A DNA stretch of 64,000 bases, from the NCBI GenBank assembly GCA_902774055.1, contig CACYGX010000005.1, positions 186,001-250,000 of the forward strand, in the 5' to 3' direction. Shown piece by piece: positions 26,801-34,232 of this stretch. Position numbers and translations under genes: made by a program. Every line of letters starts with the position of its first letter. Positions within the stretch are counted from its first letter, which is position 1. The DNA comes from an uncultured Bacteroidales bacterium. GTDB lineage: Bacteria; Bacteroidota; Bacteroidia; Bacteroidales; Muribaculaceae. The notes below the pieces were generated by a model. The model was not told the DNA's origin. It was given only the letters and a program-made list of their open reading frames with translations, and made no database searches.

Positions 26801-27695
26801 CATTAAGAACGGTTGTGGCAATTATAGCGTGGGTTGCGTTCCCGACGTGGTGGACTGTCGTCTGGAGGGCGAAACCATTGTCCTCACTGGCATGGGTGAA
26901 GGCACAACCAATGTCACCTTTAATGACATAGACAGCCATATCCATATCCTGTTACCTGTTACCGTGGTGCGTTCTGAGGTGACTTATACCGTGAACGGTG
27001 TGTCCTTCACGATGATACCTGTGTTGGGCGGCACCTTCACGATGGGTGCTACCGATGAACAAGGGTCCGATGCTGCCGACAACGAGAAGCCGCCTCACTT
27101 GGTGACGCTGTCGAGCTACAGTATCGGGCAGACCGAGGTGACTCAGGAGCTTTGGCAAGCCGTGATGGGCAATAATCCCAGCATGTACACCGGTGACCTC
27201 AAGCGTCCAGTGGAGCGTGTAAGTTGGGAAGATTGCCAGCAGTTTATTACTAAGCTGAATACTTTGACTGGAGTGAATTTCCGTTTGCCCACCGAGGCTG
27301 AATGGGAATATGCCGCACGAGGAGGTGCCATGAGTCAGCATTACAAGTATGCCGGAGGTAACAACCTCAGTGAAGTGGCATGGTGGGGATATGGTTATGA
27401 CGACAATGGCCCATCGGGCAACAGTGGCTTCACAACTCATCCCGTTGGCACCAAGAATCCCAATGAGTTGAATTTGTATGACATGAGTGGCAATGTGATG
27501 GAGTGGTGCTCTGATTGGCTCGGTCTATATACTTCGGCAGCACTGGTAAATCCCACAGGTATCGATTCTGGTACAAGTCGCGTGAGCCGTGGTGGTGCTT
27601 GGGGTAATGCCGCTACCACTTGCCGTGTCTCCTATCGTATTGGCAATTTGCCCAATAACCGAAATCCAGCTCTTGGCTTCCGCTTGGCATTGTAG
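23889..27695 (+). CDS. Secreted M6-family metalloprotease with dockerin-like, LamG and FGE-sulfatase-fold domains
   Basis: A 1268-residue secreted protein. Signal peptide (1-20); propeptide-like region (21-130); M6 (immune inhibitor A type) protease with FCHEFSHALGLPDFY (zinc motif near residue 326) and QFKDV upstream; dockerin-like segment DEDGDGLFNINDIPALIDYL (about 665-715); LamG/concanavalin-like domain (about 718-925; YPLDGNAQDMSGNGNHG); Ig-like stretch (about 945-1020); FGE-sulfatase (SUMF1) fold (about 1033-1268; MIPVLGGTFTMGATDEQG, FRLPTEAEWEYAARGG). The second active-site Cys of true formylglycine-generating enzymes is replaced (TCRVSYRIG), so the last domain is probably for binding. 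About 24230-25870 (protease core) is much more AT-rich than both ends, a sign of recombination. Likely role: extracellular proteolysis. Confidence 0.85.
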   Translation: MKRFTILMTLALLCAMVATAIPAKPGWHTYTQSDGKTITYQVVGDEWAHAALTRDGLMVRRADDGDFYYYSSLTGRTAMRAHDEEHRTAVETAFIEAQRSNFKFEYKRPEEEKLFSRNSPLRTGGSNAGASVPALGDRSIPVLLVQFKDVKFIHDKDEIANSMLRGDKGVEQYFRDQSNNKYRPTFDVYGIYTLSNDRGYYGDNGDEGGGGDIRLGDMVTEAINLAASSSDHVSFKNYDTNNDDYCDVVIIIYAGIGEAQTYGLFPGSIWPCNWDLNSAKAKGKGGNGAFRPNNGDPLVDVFAVFNELRGPTGVLQHVDGIGTFCHEFSHALGLPDFYPTNNTNYYGMGNWSLMDHGCYNDNMDTPIGYNAYEKKFMGWADYTVATAGTYYTLPIWNQAKWKQGNANTDKAICVSSEIKPFIDGNTETPQEYFIYENRSSKSKWDADIPDEGILVTHVSYVPERWSGVGDRPNNQQIQLMTILPADNNLTDDSEDKDLWPRGNNNALTDESAPSTKLYLDQNGNITGNAGKLGKPVTDMVINNDGSASFWYMKNQAELLSATPHFINFGKVKCGTKKTWTVRIAGSNLEGDVELSIEGENANKFSVDKTTIPVNQFSSEGYNVTVTYTALIVDVALLTHKATLHIRSGRQHVAVELMAQSSIFGDEDGDGLFNINDIPALIDYLLQGQDSPYSGQVSIDILSAYIDYLLNGETSVDLDGGLVAYYPLDGNAQDMSGNGNHGVVTNIAATQGITGVQGTAYRFGGTDSPGYIRVPNSSSLRFSDGFTFSCFVKPMDWRGMNGSGAIVDHGSHCIFAKSSDQTGPAMMFSGEDDGLHVWCGSVNSQNQWANIGSSDFMSNGDFLNKWVHVAVTYSASKRKARLFVNGNLINERFLTTPVDYSMMNSSDLYLGRFKTSNWWNPMNGALDEVRIYNRALNVPEVQELSSEFITDAQVGLSESVVVMAVGEEVRVNIKNGCGNYSVGCVPDVVDCRLEGETIVLTGMGEGTTNVTFNDIDSHIHILLPVTVVRSEVTYTVNGVSFTMIPVLGGTFTMGATDEQGSDAADNEKPPHLVTLSSYSIGQTEVTQELWQAVMGNNPSMYTGDLKRPVERVSWEDCQQFITKLNTLTGVNFRLPTEAEWEYAARGGAMSQHYKYAGGNNLSEVAWWGYGYDDNGPSGNSGFTTHPVGTKNPNELNLYDMSGNVMEWCSDWLGLYTSAALVNPTGIDSGTSRVSRGGAWGNAATTCRVSYRIGNLPNNRNPALGFRLAL

Positions 27696-27716
27696 TAGAA
27701 CGTTGTCCTAATAGTT

Positions 27717-27755
27717 CAAATCAGAACGCTAGTGTCATGCTGGCGTTCTGATTTG
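27717..27755 (+). terminator. Terminator after the M6 protein gene
   Basis: Arms CAAATCAGAACGCTAG (27717-27732) and CTGGCGTTCTGATTTG (27740-27755) pair over 16 positions with one G-T pair and a 7-base loop. Only a short T-rich stretch follows. Confidence 0.7.
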
Positions 27756-27777
27756 TTTGAAAAAGTGTATCAGTTTA

Positions 27778-27808
27778 TTGCCAAGATGAGTGATAGTGAT
27801 TACCTTTG
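27778..27808 (+). promoter_or_regulatory. Bacteroidota -33/-7 promoter for superoxide dismutase
   Basis: TTG at 27778-27780, 20 bases, then TACCTTTG at 27801-27808: a full consensus match. The leader is about 15 bases to 27827 or 27 to the alternative ATG at 27839. Confidence 0.8.
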
Positions 27809-27826
27809 CCTGCGATATTTTATTAA

Positions 27827-28447
27827 ATGATAGTGATTATGAAACAGACGATGCCTATTGATGGAAAATTTGAGTTGATGGCGCTGCCTTATGCGCCTGA
27901 GGCGTTGGAGCCGGTGATTAGTGCCCAAACGTTGGGATTTCACCACGGCAAGCACCTGCAGACCTATGTGAACAACCTGAATGCCGCGCTGCCAGGCAGT
28001 GGACTGGAGGGCCTATCGCTGGAGGAGGTTGTTCTCCAGAGCCAGGGCGGTATGCTCAACAATGCGGGCCAAATCCTGAATCACAACATGTATTTCTCGC
28101 AGTTCAGGGCTCCTAGGGCCGACAATGCGCCTGCTGGACGTTTGGCCGAGGCCATAGCCAGGGATTTTGGCTCGTTTGAGGCCTTCAAGGAGACTTTTGT
28201 AAAGGCTGGATCTACGCTTTTCGGCTCGGGATGGGTTTGGCTCAGTGCTGATGAAGACGGCCTGTTGACCATTACTCAGGAACCTAATGCCGCCAACCCC
28301 ATCCAGCGTGGCCTTCGTCCGCTGTTGACGATGGATGTGTGGGAACACGCCTACTATCTCGACTACCAGAATCGCCGCCCCGACCATCTCGCTGCCCTGT
28401 GGCAAATCATCGATTGGGACGCGGTCGCTGCTCGCTACGAGAAGTAA
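27827..28447 (+). CDS. sodB: Iron/manganese superoxide dismutase
   Basis: A 206-residue cytoplasmic enzyme converting superoxide to oxygen and hydrogen peroxide. Metal ligands are in place: first His in TLGFHHGKHLQTYVNNL, second in ILNHNMYFSQF, and Asp and His in MDVWEHAYYLDYQNRRPDH. GSGWVWL and the WEHAYYLDYQN block are standard. Length is normal. Whether iron or manganese is used cannot be decided by eye; Bacteroides enzymes are often cambialistic. The start may be 27827 or the ATG at 27839 (MKQTMPIDG), which is closer to the usual N-terminus. Nine bases separate it from the next gene, so the two are probably co-transcribed. Confidence 0.93.
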   Translation: MIVIMKQTMPIDGKFELMALPYAPEALEPVISAQTLGFHHGKHLQTYVNNLNAALPGSGLEGLSLEEVVLQSQGGMLNNAGQILNHNMYFSQFRAPRADNAPAGRLAEAIARDFGSFEAFKETFVKAGSTLFGSGWVWLSADEDGLLTITQEPNAANPIQRGLRPLLTMDVWEHAYYLDYQNRRPDHLAALWQIIDWDAVAARYEK

Positions 28448-28456
28448 AATTTGTCG

Positions 28457-29431
28457 ATGAAACGGGCGTTTTTTGTGTTTTTAACCTTGTTGTGCTTGGG
28501 CTGTGTTGCTCATGCTGGCGACAAGGTGAATGAGTGTTGGCAGCGGGCCATGCTTGCTGCTATCGACTCATTTCCCGAGCATGGCGGTTATTACACGGGT
28601 GGACGGCCCAATGAGTTGTTTGCCAAGACGACTTGGCGCGGTCTTCACGATGCCTATCAGATGTTGCCTGGCGATGAGCGTCCGCGCTTCGACCCACAAC
28701 TGGCGCAGCCATCGTTCTGCTCCAGTGCGACCTATGGAGTGCTCATCAAGGCGTTGCTCATCTGGGACACAAAGCACAAAATCAAGCGCGAGGCGTGGCT
28801 GAACATGAAGCCTCGGGTGGGTATTGCCGACTGGCTGAATCCTGATGCTATGGCACAGGATGATGGTGTGGGGTTTTGGGGACGAGCTAACGCCAATGGC
28901 CCTGGGCTAGGCGTGCTGGTGCATGAACTGGGCGTTGGCTACAGTTTTACGGCCTATCGCGGTGCCAAGAGCGAGCGCAACAAGGAACGCCCCGACGAGC
29001 CTTATCTCACTGATCGTGAGTGGTGTGAACTTGGCATCTGGAATCGTGCCGTGCCGGGTGACCTGATGAAAATCTTCTGGAACCGCAACGAGAGCCGCGG
29101 CAGTGACAGTGGCGCCATCATCGGCTGTGATGATGACAAGACCGCCGATCAGGAGGCGGGCCACAGCGTCATTTTTATGGGCTGCGAAGGCGATACCGTC
29201 ACCTATTGGAGTTCTAACGGACCCGGCAAGCATCCCGAGCAGATGGGCTACAGCATGGGCCGCTGCCACAAGACCGACATCCAGCGCGTGGTGTTTACCC
29301 GCATCACGCGGCCCGAACGCTTCGATAACGCTCGAAAAATGGCGCACACCGATGTCAACGCCTATCTGCGTGACCTGAACGGTGTGCGCCATAGTACTAC
29401 TGCCGAGATGCTCAAGCAGTTAGGGCTATAG
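28457..29431 (+). CDS. Secreted protein, possible papain/NlpC-like cysteine hydrolase
   Basis: A 324-residue protein with a signal peptide (MKRAFFVFLTLLCLGCVAHA; the cysteine lies inside the hydrophobic core rather than at a clear lipobox). Two conserved-looking blocks could be a catalytic pair: SFCSSATYGVLIKALL (Cys, about residue 88) and QEAGHSVIFMGCEGD (His, about 239) followed by VTYWSSNGPGKH. That order and spacing recall CHAP/NlpC-type hydrolases, and a role in cell-wall or peptide cleavage is possible. No database family was recognised, so the enzymatic call is inference. The ATG at 28457 begins the signal peptide. Confidence 0.5.
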   Translation: MKRAFFVFLTLLCLGCVAHAGDKVNECWQRAMLAAIDSFPEHGGYYTGGRPNELFAKTTWRGLHDAYQMLPGDERPRFDPQLAQPSFCSSATYGVLIKALLIWDTKHKIKREAWLNMKPRVGIADWLNPDAMAQDDGVGFWGRANANGPGLGVLVHELGVGYSFTAYRGAKSERNKERPDEPYLTDREWCELGIWNRAVPGDLMKIFWNRNESRGSDSGAIIGCDDDKTADQEAGHSVIFMGCEGDTVTYWSSNGPGKHPEQMGYSMGRCHKTDIQRVVFTRITRPERFDNARKMAHTDVNAYLRDLNGVRHSTTAEMLKQLGL

Positions 29432-29444
29432 AACTTAAACAAGT

Positions 29445-30221
29445 TTATTCATTAATGTGAACCTTGCCGCTGCCGGCGATGTCATCCTCGTGTGAACCGA
29501 TGTTGCCGTTCAGGTGGATGTCGCCTGAGCCAGCAATATCGTTCTTGACGTGTTCAACATTCATACCGTTAATCTTGATGTCACCCGATCCCGCGATGTC
29601 GTTATCCACATCCTTGCAGGTGAGGCTAGCCATCTCGATATTGCCCGACCCAGCGATGTCGTTGTTCACGCTGTTGGCTTGGACGATCCCCATAGTGACA
29701 TCGCCCGAACCAGCTATCTCATTCGTCAAGTCATTGCAGTTCAGCTGGGCTAATGTGATTTTGCCCGATCCAGCAAGTTCAAGTCTGATGTCATTGACCT
29801 TCAATGCTTCAGGAACCGTTATCGACCCCGATCCGGCCAAATCAACACCTTCGAGGGTGGGCGAGGTGACAAACACCTGCAGACCGTCGAACGTACCGCT
29901 TGGCTCCTTCTTGCGATAGTCGATATACAGTTCACCATCCTCGACATAGATGGTCATCTTGGCGAGTTGTTCGGCAGTTCCTTTGACGCGCACATTGTGG
30001 CCTTCGCCCTGGGTGTAGATGACGTTAAACGGACCTACCACATTCACATGATCAAATGCGTTCATCGCCGTCTCTTGATCTACTTGATGCACCTGGGTGG
30101 GCGTGTTGTTCTTGTGTCCATCTAGTGACCAATCCTTACCACCGACTTTCACATGCATGCACGACGTCATCGTCATAACTACCAGAGCCACAAGACTCAA
30201 AATTGTAAAATACTTCTTCAT
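29445..30221 (-). CDS. DUF2807 (GIN-domain) lipoprotein
   Basis: A 258-residue lipoprotein with a lipobox (VMTMTSCMHVKV). From about residue 50 it is a right-handed beta-helix of the DUF2807 type (VVGPFNVIYTQGEGHNVRV), then at least six AGSG repeats of about 20-25 residues (NDIAGSGDI, NEIAGSGDV, LELAGSGKI). Such proteins are envelope-located in Bacteroidota; function is unknown, sometimes linked to adhesion. The regular AGSG ladder makes the repeat number easy to change. It is convergent with the previous gene, with 13 bases between. Start at 30221 (MKKYFTIL) is preferred because the signal peptide begins there. Confidence 0.85.
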   Translation of the reverse strand: MKKYFTILSLVALVVMTMTSCMHVKVGGKDWSLDGHKNNTPTQVHQVDQETAMNAFDHVNVVGPFNVIYTQGEGHNVRVKGTAEQLAKMTIYVEDGELYIDYRKKEPSGTFDGLQVFVTSPTLEGVDLAGSGSITVPEALKVNDIRLELAGSGKITLAQLNCNDLTNEIAGSGDVTMGIVQANSVNNDIAGSGNIEMASLTCKDVDNDIAGSGDIKINGMNVEHVKNDIAGSGDIHLNGNIGSHEDDIAGSGKVHINE

Positions 30222-30318
30222 ATTCTTTAGTTTTTTGGGTTCATTCACCTATTAGACGCACCACCCCTCCAAAAAGTTTCACAATTTCCCCAAAAAATTA
30301 AAAAAAGATGAGAAAAAG

Positions 30319-30352
30319 GGCCCGGCTGGAGTGTTGGGGTTCCAGTCGGGCC
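30319..30352 (-). terminator. Terminator of the fructan locus
   Basis: GGCCCGGCTGGA (30319-30330) pairs with TCCAGTCGGGCC (30341-30352), 12 positions with one G-T pair. In the minus direction it is followed by CTTTTTCTC and a long T-rich stretch, so it ends the leftward operon after fructokinase. Confidence 0.85.
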
Positions 30353-30378
30353 TATTGATGATGGAGCAGGTAATTGCT

Positions 30379-31269
30379 TTACTGGGCTGCGGCGAGCAGG
30401 TCGCGGGGCAAGGTGGGCATGGCGCCGTTCTGCGTGCAGACGTAGGCGCTGACCTTGACGGCCAACTCGTGGGCCTCAGGGACGGGCTTGCCGTTGAGGA
30501 TGGCGGCGCAGAAGGAGCCCGTGAACGAGTCACCGGCGCCGACGGTGTCGGCCACCTCGACCTTGGGGGTCTCCTGGAACGACATCTGGCCACGGGTGAA
30601 GACGTAGGAGCCGTTGGTGCCGCAGGTGAGCACGAGCATGTCGAGGTCGTACTTACCCAGGATCAACCAGCACTTGTTCTCGATGTCCAGGCCGGGATAG
30701 CCGAACATGCGACCGATGGTCACGAGTTCCTCGTCGTTGATCTTGAGGATGTTGCAACGGCGCATCGACTGTTGGATGATCTCCTTGTTGTAGAACTGCT
30801 GGCGCAGGTTGATGTCAAAGATCTTCATGCAGTCGTCAGGGGTAGCGTCGAGGAAGCGGTGGATGTTCTCGCGCGACACGACGTTGCGCTGAGCCAGCGA
30901 ACCGTAGCACACGGCGCGGCAGTTGGCGGCGATTTCCTCGATCTCGGGCGTGAAGGGGATGTTGTCCCATGCCACGTTCTCCTTGATGTCATAGGTGGGG
31001 ATTCCCTCCTCGTTGAGCGTCACCTGCACGGTGCCGGTGGGATAGGGCACACGTGGCATGAGGTACTTGAGGCCGTGTTCCTCGAGGGCCTCGATGGTCT
31101 CCTCGGCGAGCTTGTCCTCGCCAAGCGCGCTGATGGCGATGGCGTTGTCACTGCCGATGAACTGTCCGGCATGATAGGCGAAGTTGGCGGGGGCACCACC
31201 CAGTTTTTTACCTTCGGGGAGGACATCCCACAGGGCCTCGCCCAGGCCCACTACATAACGTTTGTCCAT
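30379..31269 (-). CDS. Fructokinase (PfkB-family sugar kinase)
   Basis: A 296-residue cytoplasmic kinase. The N-terminal PfkB signature is seen in GEALWDVLPEGKKLGGAPANFAYH is too long to quote whole, but its core KKLGGAPANFAYH marks fructokinases; the C-terminal ATP/catalytic signature is VADTVGAGDSFTGSFCAAIL with the catalytic Asp in GAGD. Expected reaction: fructose to fructose-6-phosphate. Neighbours support this: it is the last gene of a locus with two GH32-type fructan hydrolases and an MFS sugar importer, the place a fructokinase holds in the B. thetaiotaomicron levan locus. It is preceded by heptamer-like repeats (31272-31312). Confidence 0.92.
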   Translation of the reverse strand: MDKRYVVGLGEALWDVLPEGKKLGGAPANFAYHAGQFIGSDNAIAISALGEDKLAEETIEALEEHGLKYLMPRVPYPTGTVQVTLNEEGIPTYDIKENVAWDNIPFTPEIEEIAANCRAVCYGSLAQRNVVSRENIHRFLDATPDDCMKIFDINLRQQFYNKEIIQQSMRRCNILKINDEELVTIGRMFGYPGLDIENKCWLILGKYDLDMLVLTCGTNGSYVFTRGQMSFQETPKVEVADTVGAGDSFTGSFCAAILNGKPVPEAHELAVKVSAYVCTQNGAMPTLPRDLLAAAQ

Positions 31270-31271
31270 AT

Positions 31272-31312
31272 TCTAGTTTTTAGTTTAGAGTCCTTAGTTT
31301 TTTAGTTGCTAG
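31272..31312. repeat. Degenerate TAGTTT/CTAAAAA short tandem repeats before fructokinase
   Basis: The gap between the MFS and fructokinase genes is made of degenerate 7-8 base units (minus strand: CTAAAAAACTAAGGACTC, then CTAAACTAAAAACTAG). Similar units occur at 32473-32521, 19022-19051 and 51008-51055, each beside a start codon. Confidence 0.6.
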
Positions 31313-32471
31313 CAGACGATTTGAGTTGCTTGATGTAGGTGAACAGGTAGATGACACCGATGGCCATCACTGCCACAGCACCAGCCTGACCCACAGCATC
31401 GCTGGCGAAGCCCATGAACAGCGGGAAAATCGTGCCGCCGAACAGACCCATAATCATCAGACCAGACACCTCGTTCTGCTTCTTGGGCATCGACTCAAGA
31501 GCCGTTGCAAAGCACATCGAGAACACGTTGGAGTTACCATAGCCCACGAGAGCGATAGCGGTGTAAAGAATCCACTTCTCCTGGCCGAAGAACATGCCAC
31601 ACATCGACAGGGCCATCATGATGACACTGATGATGAAGAACGTTCTCATCTTGAGCACACGCAGGAAGAACGAGCCTGTCAAGCAACCGATGGTACGGAA
31701 GATGAAGTACAACGAGGTGGCAAACGCTGCCTCGTTCAGGGTCATGCCCAAGCGCTCCATGAGAATCTTGGGGGCGGTGGTGTTAGTACCCACATCGATG
31801 CCCACATGGCACATGATGCCCAGGAAAGAGAGCAACACGATGGGCTCGCCGAGGAGCTTGAAGCACTCTACGAAGGTCGATGGCTTGCCCTCGATTTTCT
31901 CTTCGTGGATGGGGGTCACGCCCAGCAGGACAGCCGAGAAGATACCCACTACAAAGTAGATGGCGAACAGCACACGCCAGTCGAGTCCCAGGCTGGGAAT
32001 CACCTGCGTTGCACCCCACATGGCCAGATAAGGCGCGAGGAACGAGGCGATGGCCTTGATGAACTGGCCAAAGGTCAACGTCGATGCCAGGTTGCCGCCA
32101 CCCATCACGGTCGATACCAGCGGGTTGAGCGAGGTCTGCATCAGCGCATTACCGATACCCAGCAGAGAGAAGGCGATGAGCATCACGGCAAAACTGTTGC
32201 CGAACAAGGGAATCAACAGCGACAAGATGGTCACAGCCAGCGAGAGCAATACCGTCTTCTTGCGGCCAATCTTATTCATCAGCATGCCCGTGGGAACGCT
32301 GAAGATGAGGAACCAGAAGAATACCAGCGAGGGGAAGATGTTAGCCACCGAGTCCGAGAGCTGGAGGTCTTCTTTCACATAGTTTGAAGCGATGCCCACG
32401 AGGTCAACGAAGCCCATGCAGAAGAAGCACAGCATGACCGCAATGATCGCGATTTTGTTTGTCTTTGCCAT
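31302..32471 (-). CDS. MFS sugar transporter, probable fructose importer
   Basis: A 389-residue inner-membrane protein with 12 predicted helices, of the FHS/FucP-like branch of the major facilitator superfamily (MCFFCMGFVDLVGIASNYV at the N-terminus, PTGMLMNKIGRKKTVLLSL as the loop 2-3 motif, and FGQFIKAIASFLAPYLAMWG). Its place between GH32 and fructokinase indicates import of fructose freed in the periplasm. It keeps the gene order of the B. thetaiotaomicron levan locus. The start at 32471 is directly preceded by three perfect CTAAGGA repeats. Confidence 0.85.
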   Translation of the reverse strand: MAKTNKIAIIAVMLCFFCMGFVDLVGIASNYVKEDLQLSDSVANIFPSLVFFWFLIFSVPTGMLMNKIGRKKTVLLSLAVTILSLLIPLFGNSFAVMLIAFSLLGIGNALMQTSLNPLVSTVMGGGNLASTLTFGQFIKAIASFLAPYLAMWGATQVIPSLGLDWRVLFAIYFVVGIFSAVLLGVTPIHEEKIEGKPSTFVECFKLLGEPIVLLSFLGIMCHVGIDVGTNTTAPKILMERLGMTLNEAAFATSLYFIFRTIGCLTGSFFLRVLKMRTFFIISVIMMALSMCGMFFGQEKWILYTAIALVGYGNSNVFSMCFATALESMPKKQNEVSGLMIMGLFGGTIFPLFMGFASDAVGQAGAVAVMAIGVIYLFTYIKQLKSSASN

Positions 32472-32472
32472 T

Positions 32473-32521
32473 TTAGTTTTAAGTTTTTAGTCCTTAGTCC
32501 TTAGTCCTTAGTTTTTAGTTG
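32473..32521. repeat. CTAAGGA heptamer tandem repeat before the MFS gene
   Basis: On the minus strand the leader holds CTAAGGA three times in a row, flanked by CTAAAAA and CTTAAAA units, ending about two bases before the ATG. The units contain AAGGA, a Shine-Dalgarno-like core. Confidence 0.7.
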
Positions 32522-32542
32522 GCATTAGTCAACAACTGGATG

Positions 32543-34204
32543 TTAATAGTTGATTTGGTAAATCGTGGCCTTGCCGCCCTTGACCTTGATGTTGGTGTAA
32601 GGCGTGGTGGGGAACACGAGATTGGTCATCGCCATCTTGCCGTCGGCGTCAAAGGCCTCGATGCTGCAACGGTCAACAAAGATGCGCAATTGCTTGATAG
32701 CACCGTGAGTGGGAGCGACTGTCACAACGGGGAAGGCCTCGCTGAAGGAGGCATCACCACTGGCCGTGCGGTCCATCGCAAAGGTCTGCTTGGCTGCGTC
32801 ATAGGTCATCACCACCTGCTCGCCATTGGCGTTGGACAGGGTCAACTCCATCGAGTTTTTCACATCCACCACGATTTCGCACGTCTCGGTCGGCTTTTTC
32901 ACCTTGACACCGCGTGCTGCGAGCATTTCGGGCGAAGGCTTCACGCTGACGTAGGACTCCTCACCGTCGGTGAACAGGCCTAGGTCGCGGGGAATCGAGT
33001 TGGCGCTGCGGAATTGGCGGGTGGGCACCTGGTTGGCATACTGCCAGTTGGACATCCACGCAATGACCACATGGCGGCCAGCGGGTGCGTTATAGAACGA
33101 TACCGTGGCATAGTGGTCCTTGCCGTAGTCCATCCACTTGGTGACCTTGGGCATCGACTCACAAGTGAACTTGTGGCCGTCGAAGTCGCCCACAAAGTAC
33201 TGTGTGGCTGAGCCGCCGAAGGGACCGCCAGGATTGATGTTGCACAGCAGTACCCACTTACCGTCGATTTTCATCAGGTCGGGGCATTCCCATACGCCAC
33301 CATGGTTGCCGTATTCCTTGCCGAATGAGCTCTCATACTTCCAGGATTTCAGATCCTTGGAGCTGTAGATGTTCATCTCCTGTCCGGCTGCCAAAATCAA
33401 GTTCCAGGCGTTGATATCGCTGTTCCAGAAGGGGTTCGGGTCACGGAAGTCGGGCACATCGCTCGTCAAGACGGGGTTGCCCTCATACTTGTCGAATGTC
33501 ATGCCGTTGTCGTGCGAAATAGCGATAGACTGCGTCTGGTTCTGTCCGGCCGAGGTATAGATGGCCACCACATCATTCCCGTTGGTCACACAGGAGCCCG
33601 AGAAGATGGTGCCCAGGGCATCAGGTTCGATAGCGATGGGTTGAGGTGTCCAGTGAATGAGGTCGGTCGAGGTCGAGTGGCCCCAGGTCATGTTCTCCCA
33701 CTGCGAGCCGTAGGGGTTGAACTGATAGTACAGGTGCCACACGCCATCCTTGTAGAACATACCGTTGGGGTCGTTCATCCAGCCATAGGCGGGAGTATGG
33801 TGATAGGCGGGACGGAAACGCTCGCGATTGCTGTCGTCAAACGTGTTGCTCACCCTCATCTCACGCCAGCAGACAAAGTCCTTGACGACACCCGTGGTGC
33901 GGCGGTCGCCATGGAAGCTGATATCGACCAGCACCTTCTTGTTACCAAAGCGCTGGATATCCAGTGGCACGTAGTAGTCCACCTTGTCCACGGCAAAGCG
34001 CACATTGAGCGTCTGAACCTGCTCGTTATCCACAATGACGCGTACATAGGCGTTCTCCTCCTTCTCCTGCACGGGCAGCAACAGGTATTTACCCGTGGCA
34101 TCAACCCGCAGCATGGCGTGGTTGTCACTCAAAATCTGGGGGACCAGTGCCGTGGCCGAGAAGGCCACGAGCACTGCCGCCAGAATAGTCAATAATCTGT
34201 TCAT
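32543..34204 (-). CDS. GH32 fructan hydrolase (exo-levanase/inulinase type), periplasmic
   Basis: A 553-residue enzyme with signal peptide (MNRLLTILAAVLVAFSATA). The GH32 five-bladed propeller carries all three catalytic motifs: YGWMNDPNGMFY (nucleophile Asp, about residue 146), FRDPNPFW (about 253) and WECPDLMK (acid/base Glu, about 306). A beta-sandwich domain follows, ending with RIFVDRCSIEAFDADGK typical of GH32. An N-terminal ~100-residue domain precedes the propeller. No lipobox is seen, so it is likely periplasmic and should release fructose from imported oligosaccharides. The ATG at 34204 begins the signal peptide. Confidence 0.93.
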   Translation of the reverse strand: MNRLLTILAAVLVAFSATALVPQILSDNHAMLRVDATGKYLLLPVQEKEENAYVRVIVDNEQVQTLNVRFAVDKVDYYVPLDIQRFGNKKVLVDISFHGDRRTTGVVKDFVCWREMRVSNTFDDSNRERFRPAYHHTPAYGWMNDPNGMFYKDGVWHLYYQFNPYGSQWENMTWGHSTSTDLIHWTPQPIAIEPDALGTIFSGSCVTNGNDVVAIYTSAGQNQTQSIAISHDNGMTFDKYEGNPVLTSDVPDFRDPNPFWNSDINAWNLILAAGQEMNIYSSKDLKSWKYESSFGKEYGNHGGVWECPDLMKIDGKWVLLCNINPGGPFGGSATQYFVGDFDGHKFTCESMPKVTKWMDYGKDHYATVSFYNAPAGRHVVIAWMSNWQYANQVPTRQFRSANSIPRDLGLFTDGEESYVSVKPSPEMLAARGVKVKKPTETCEIVVDVKNSMELTLSNANGEQVVMTYDAAKQTFAMDRTASGDASFSEAFPVVTVAPTHGAIKQLRIFVDRCSIEAFDADGKMAMTNLVFPTTPYTNIKVKGGKATIYQINY

Positions 34205-34232
34205 AGTTGCAAAAAGCACAGATACTTACCGT

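Noticed and set aside
27001..27695. Active formylglycine-generating enzyme
   Set aside because: The second catalytic cysteine is absent and no sulfatase is encoded in the window.
31326..32387. 353-codon open frame on the plus strand
   Set aside because: Antisense to the MFS transporter; His/Glu/Gln-rich mirror of membrane codons.
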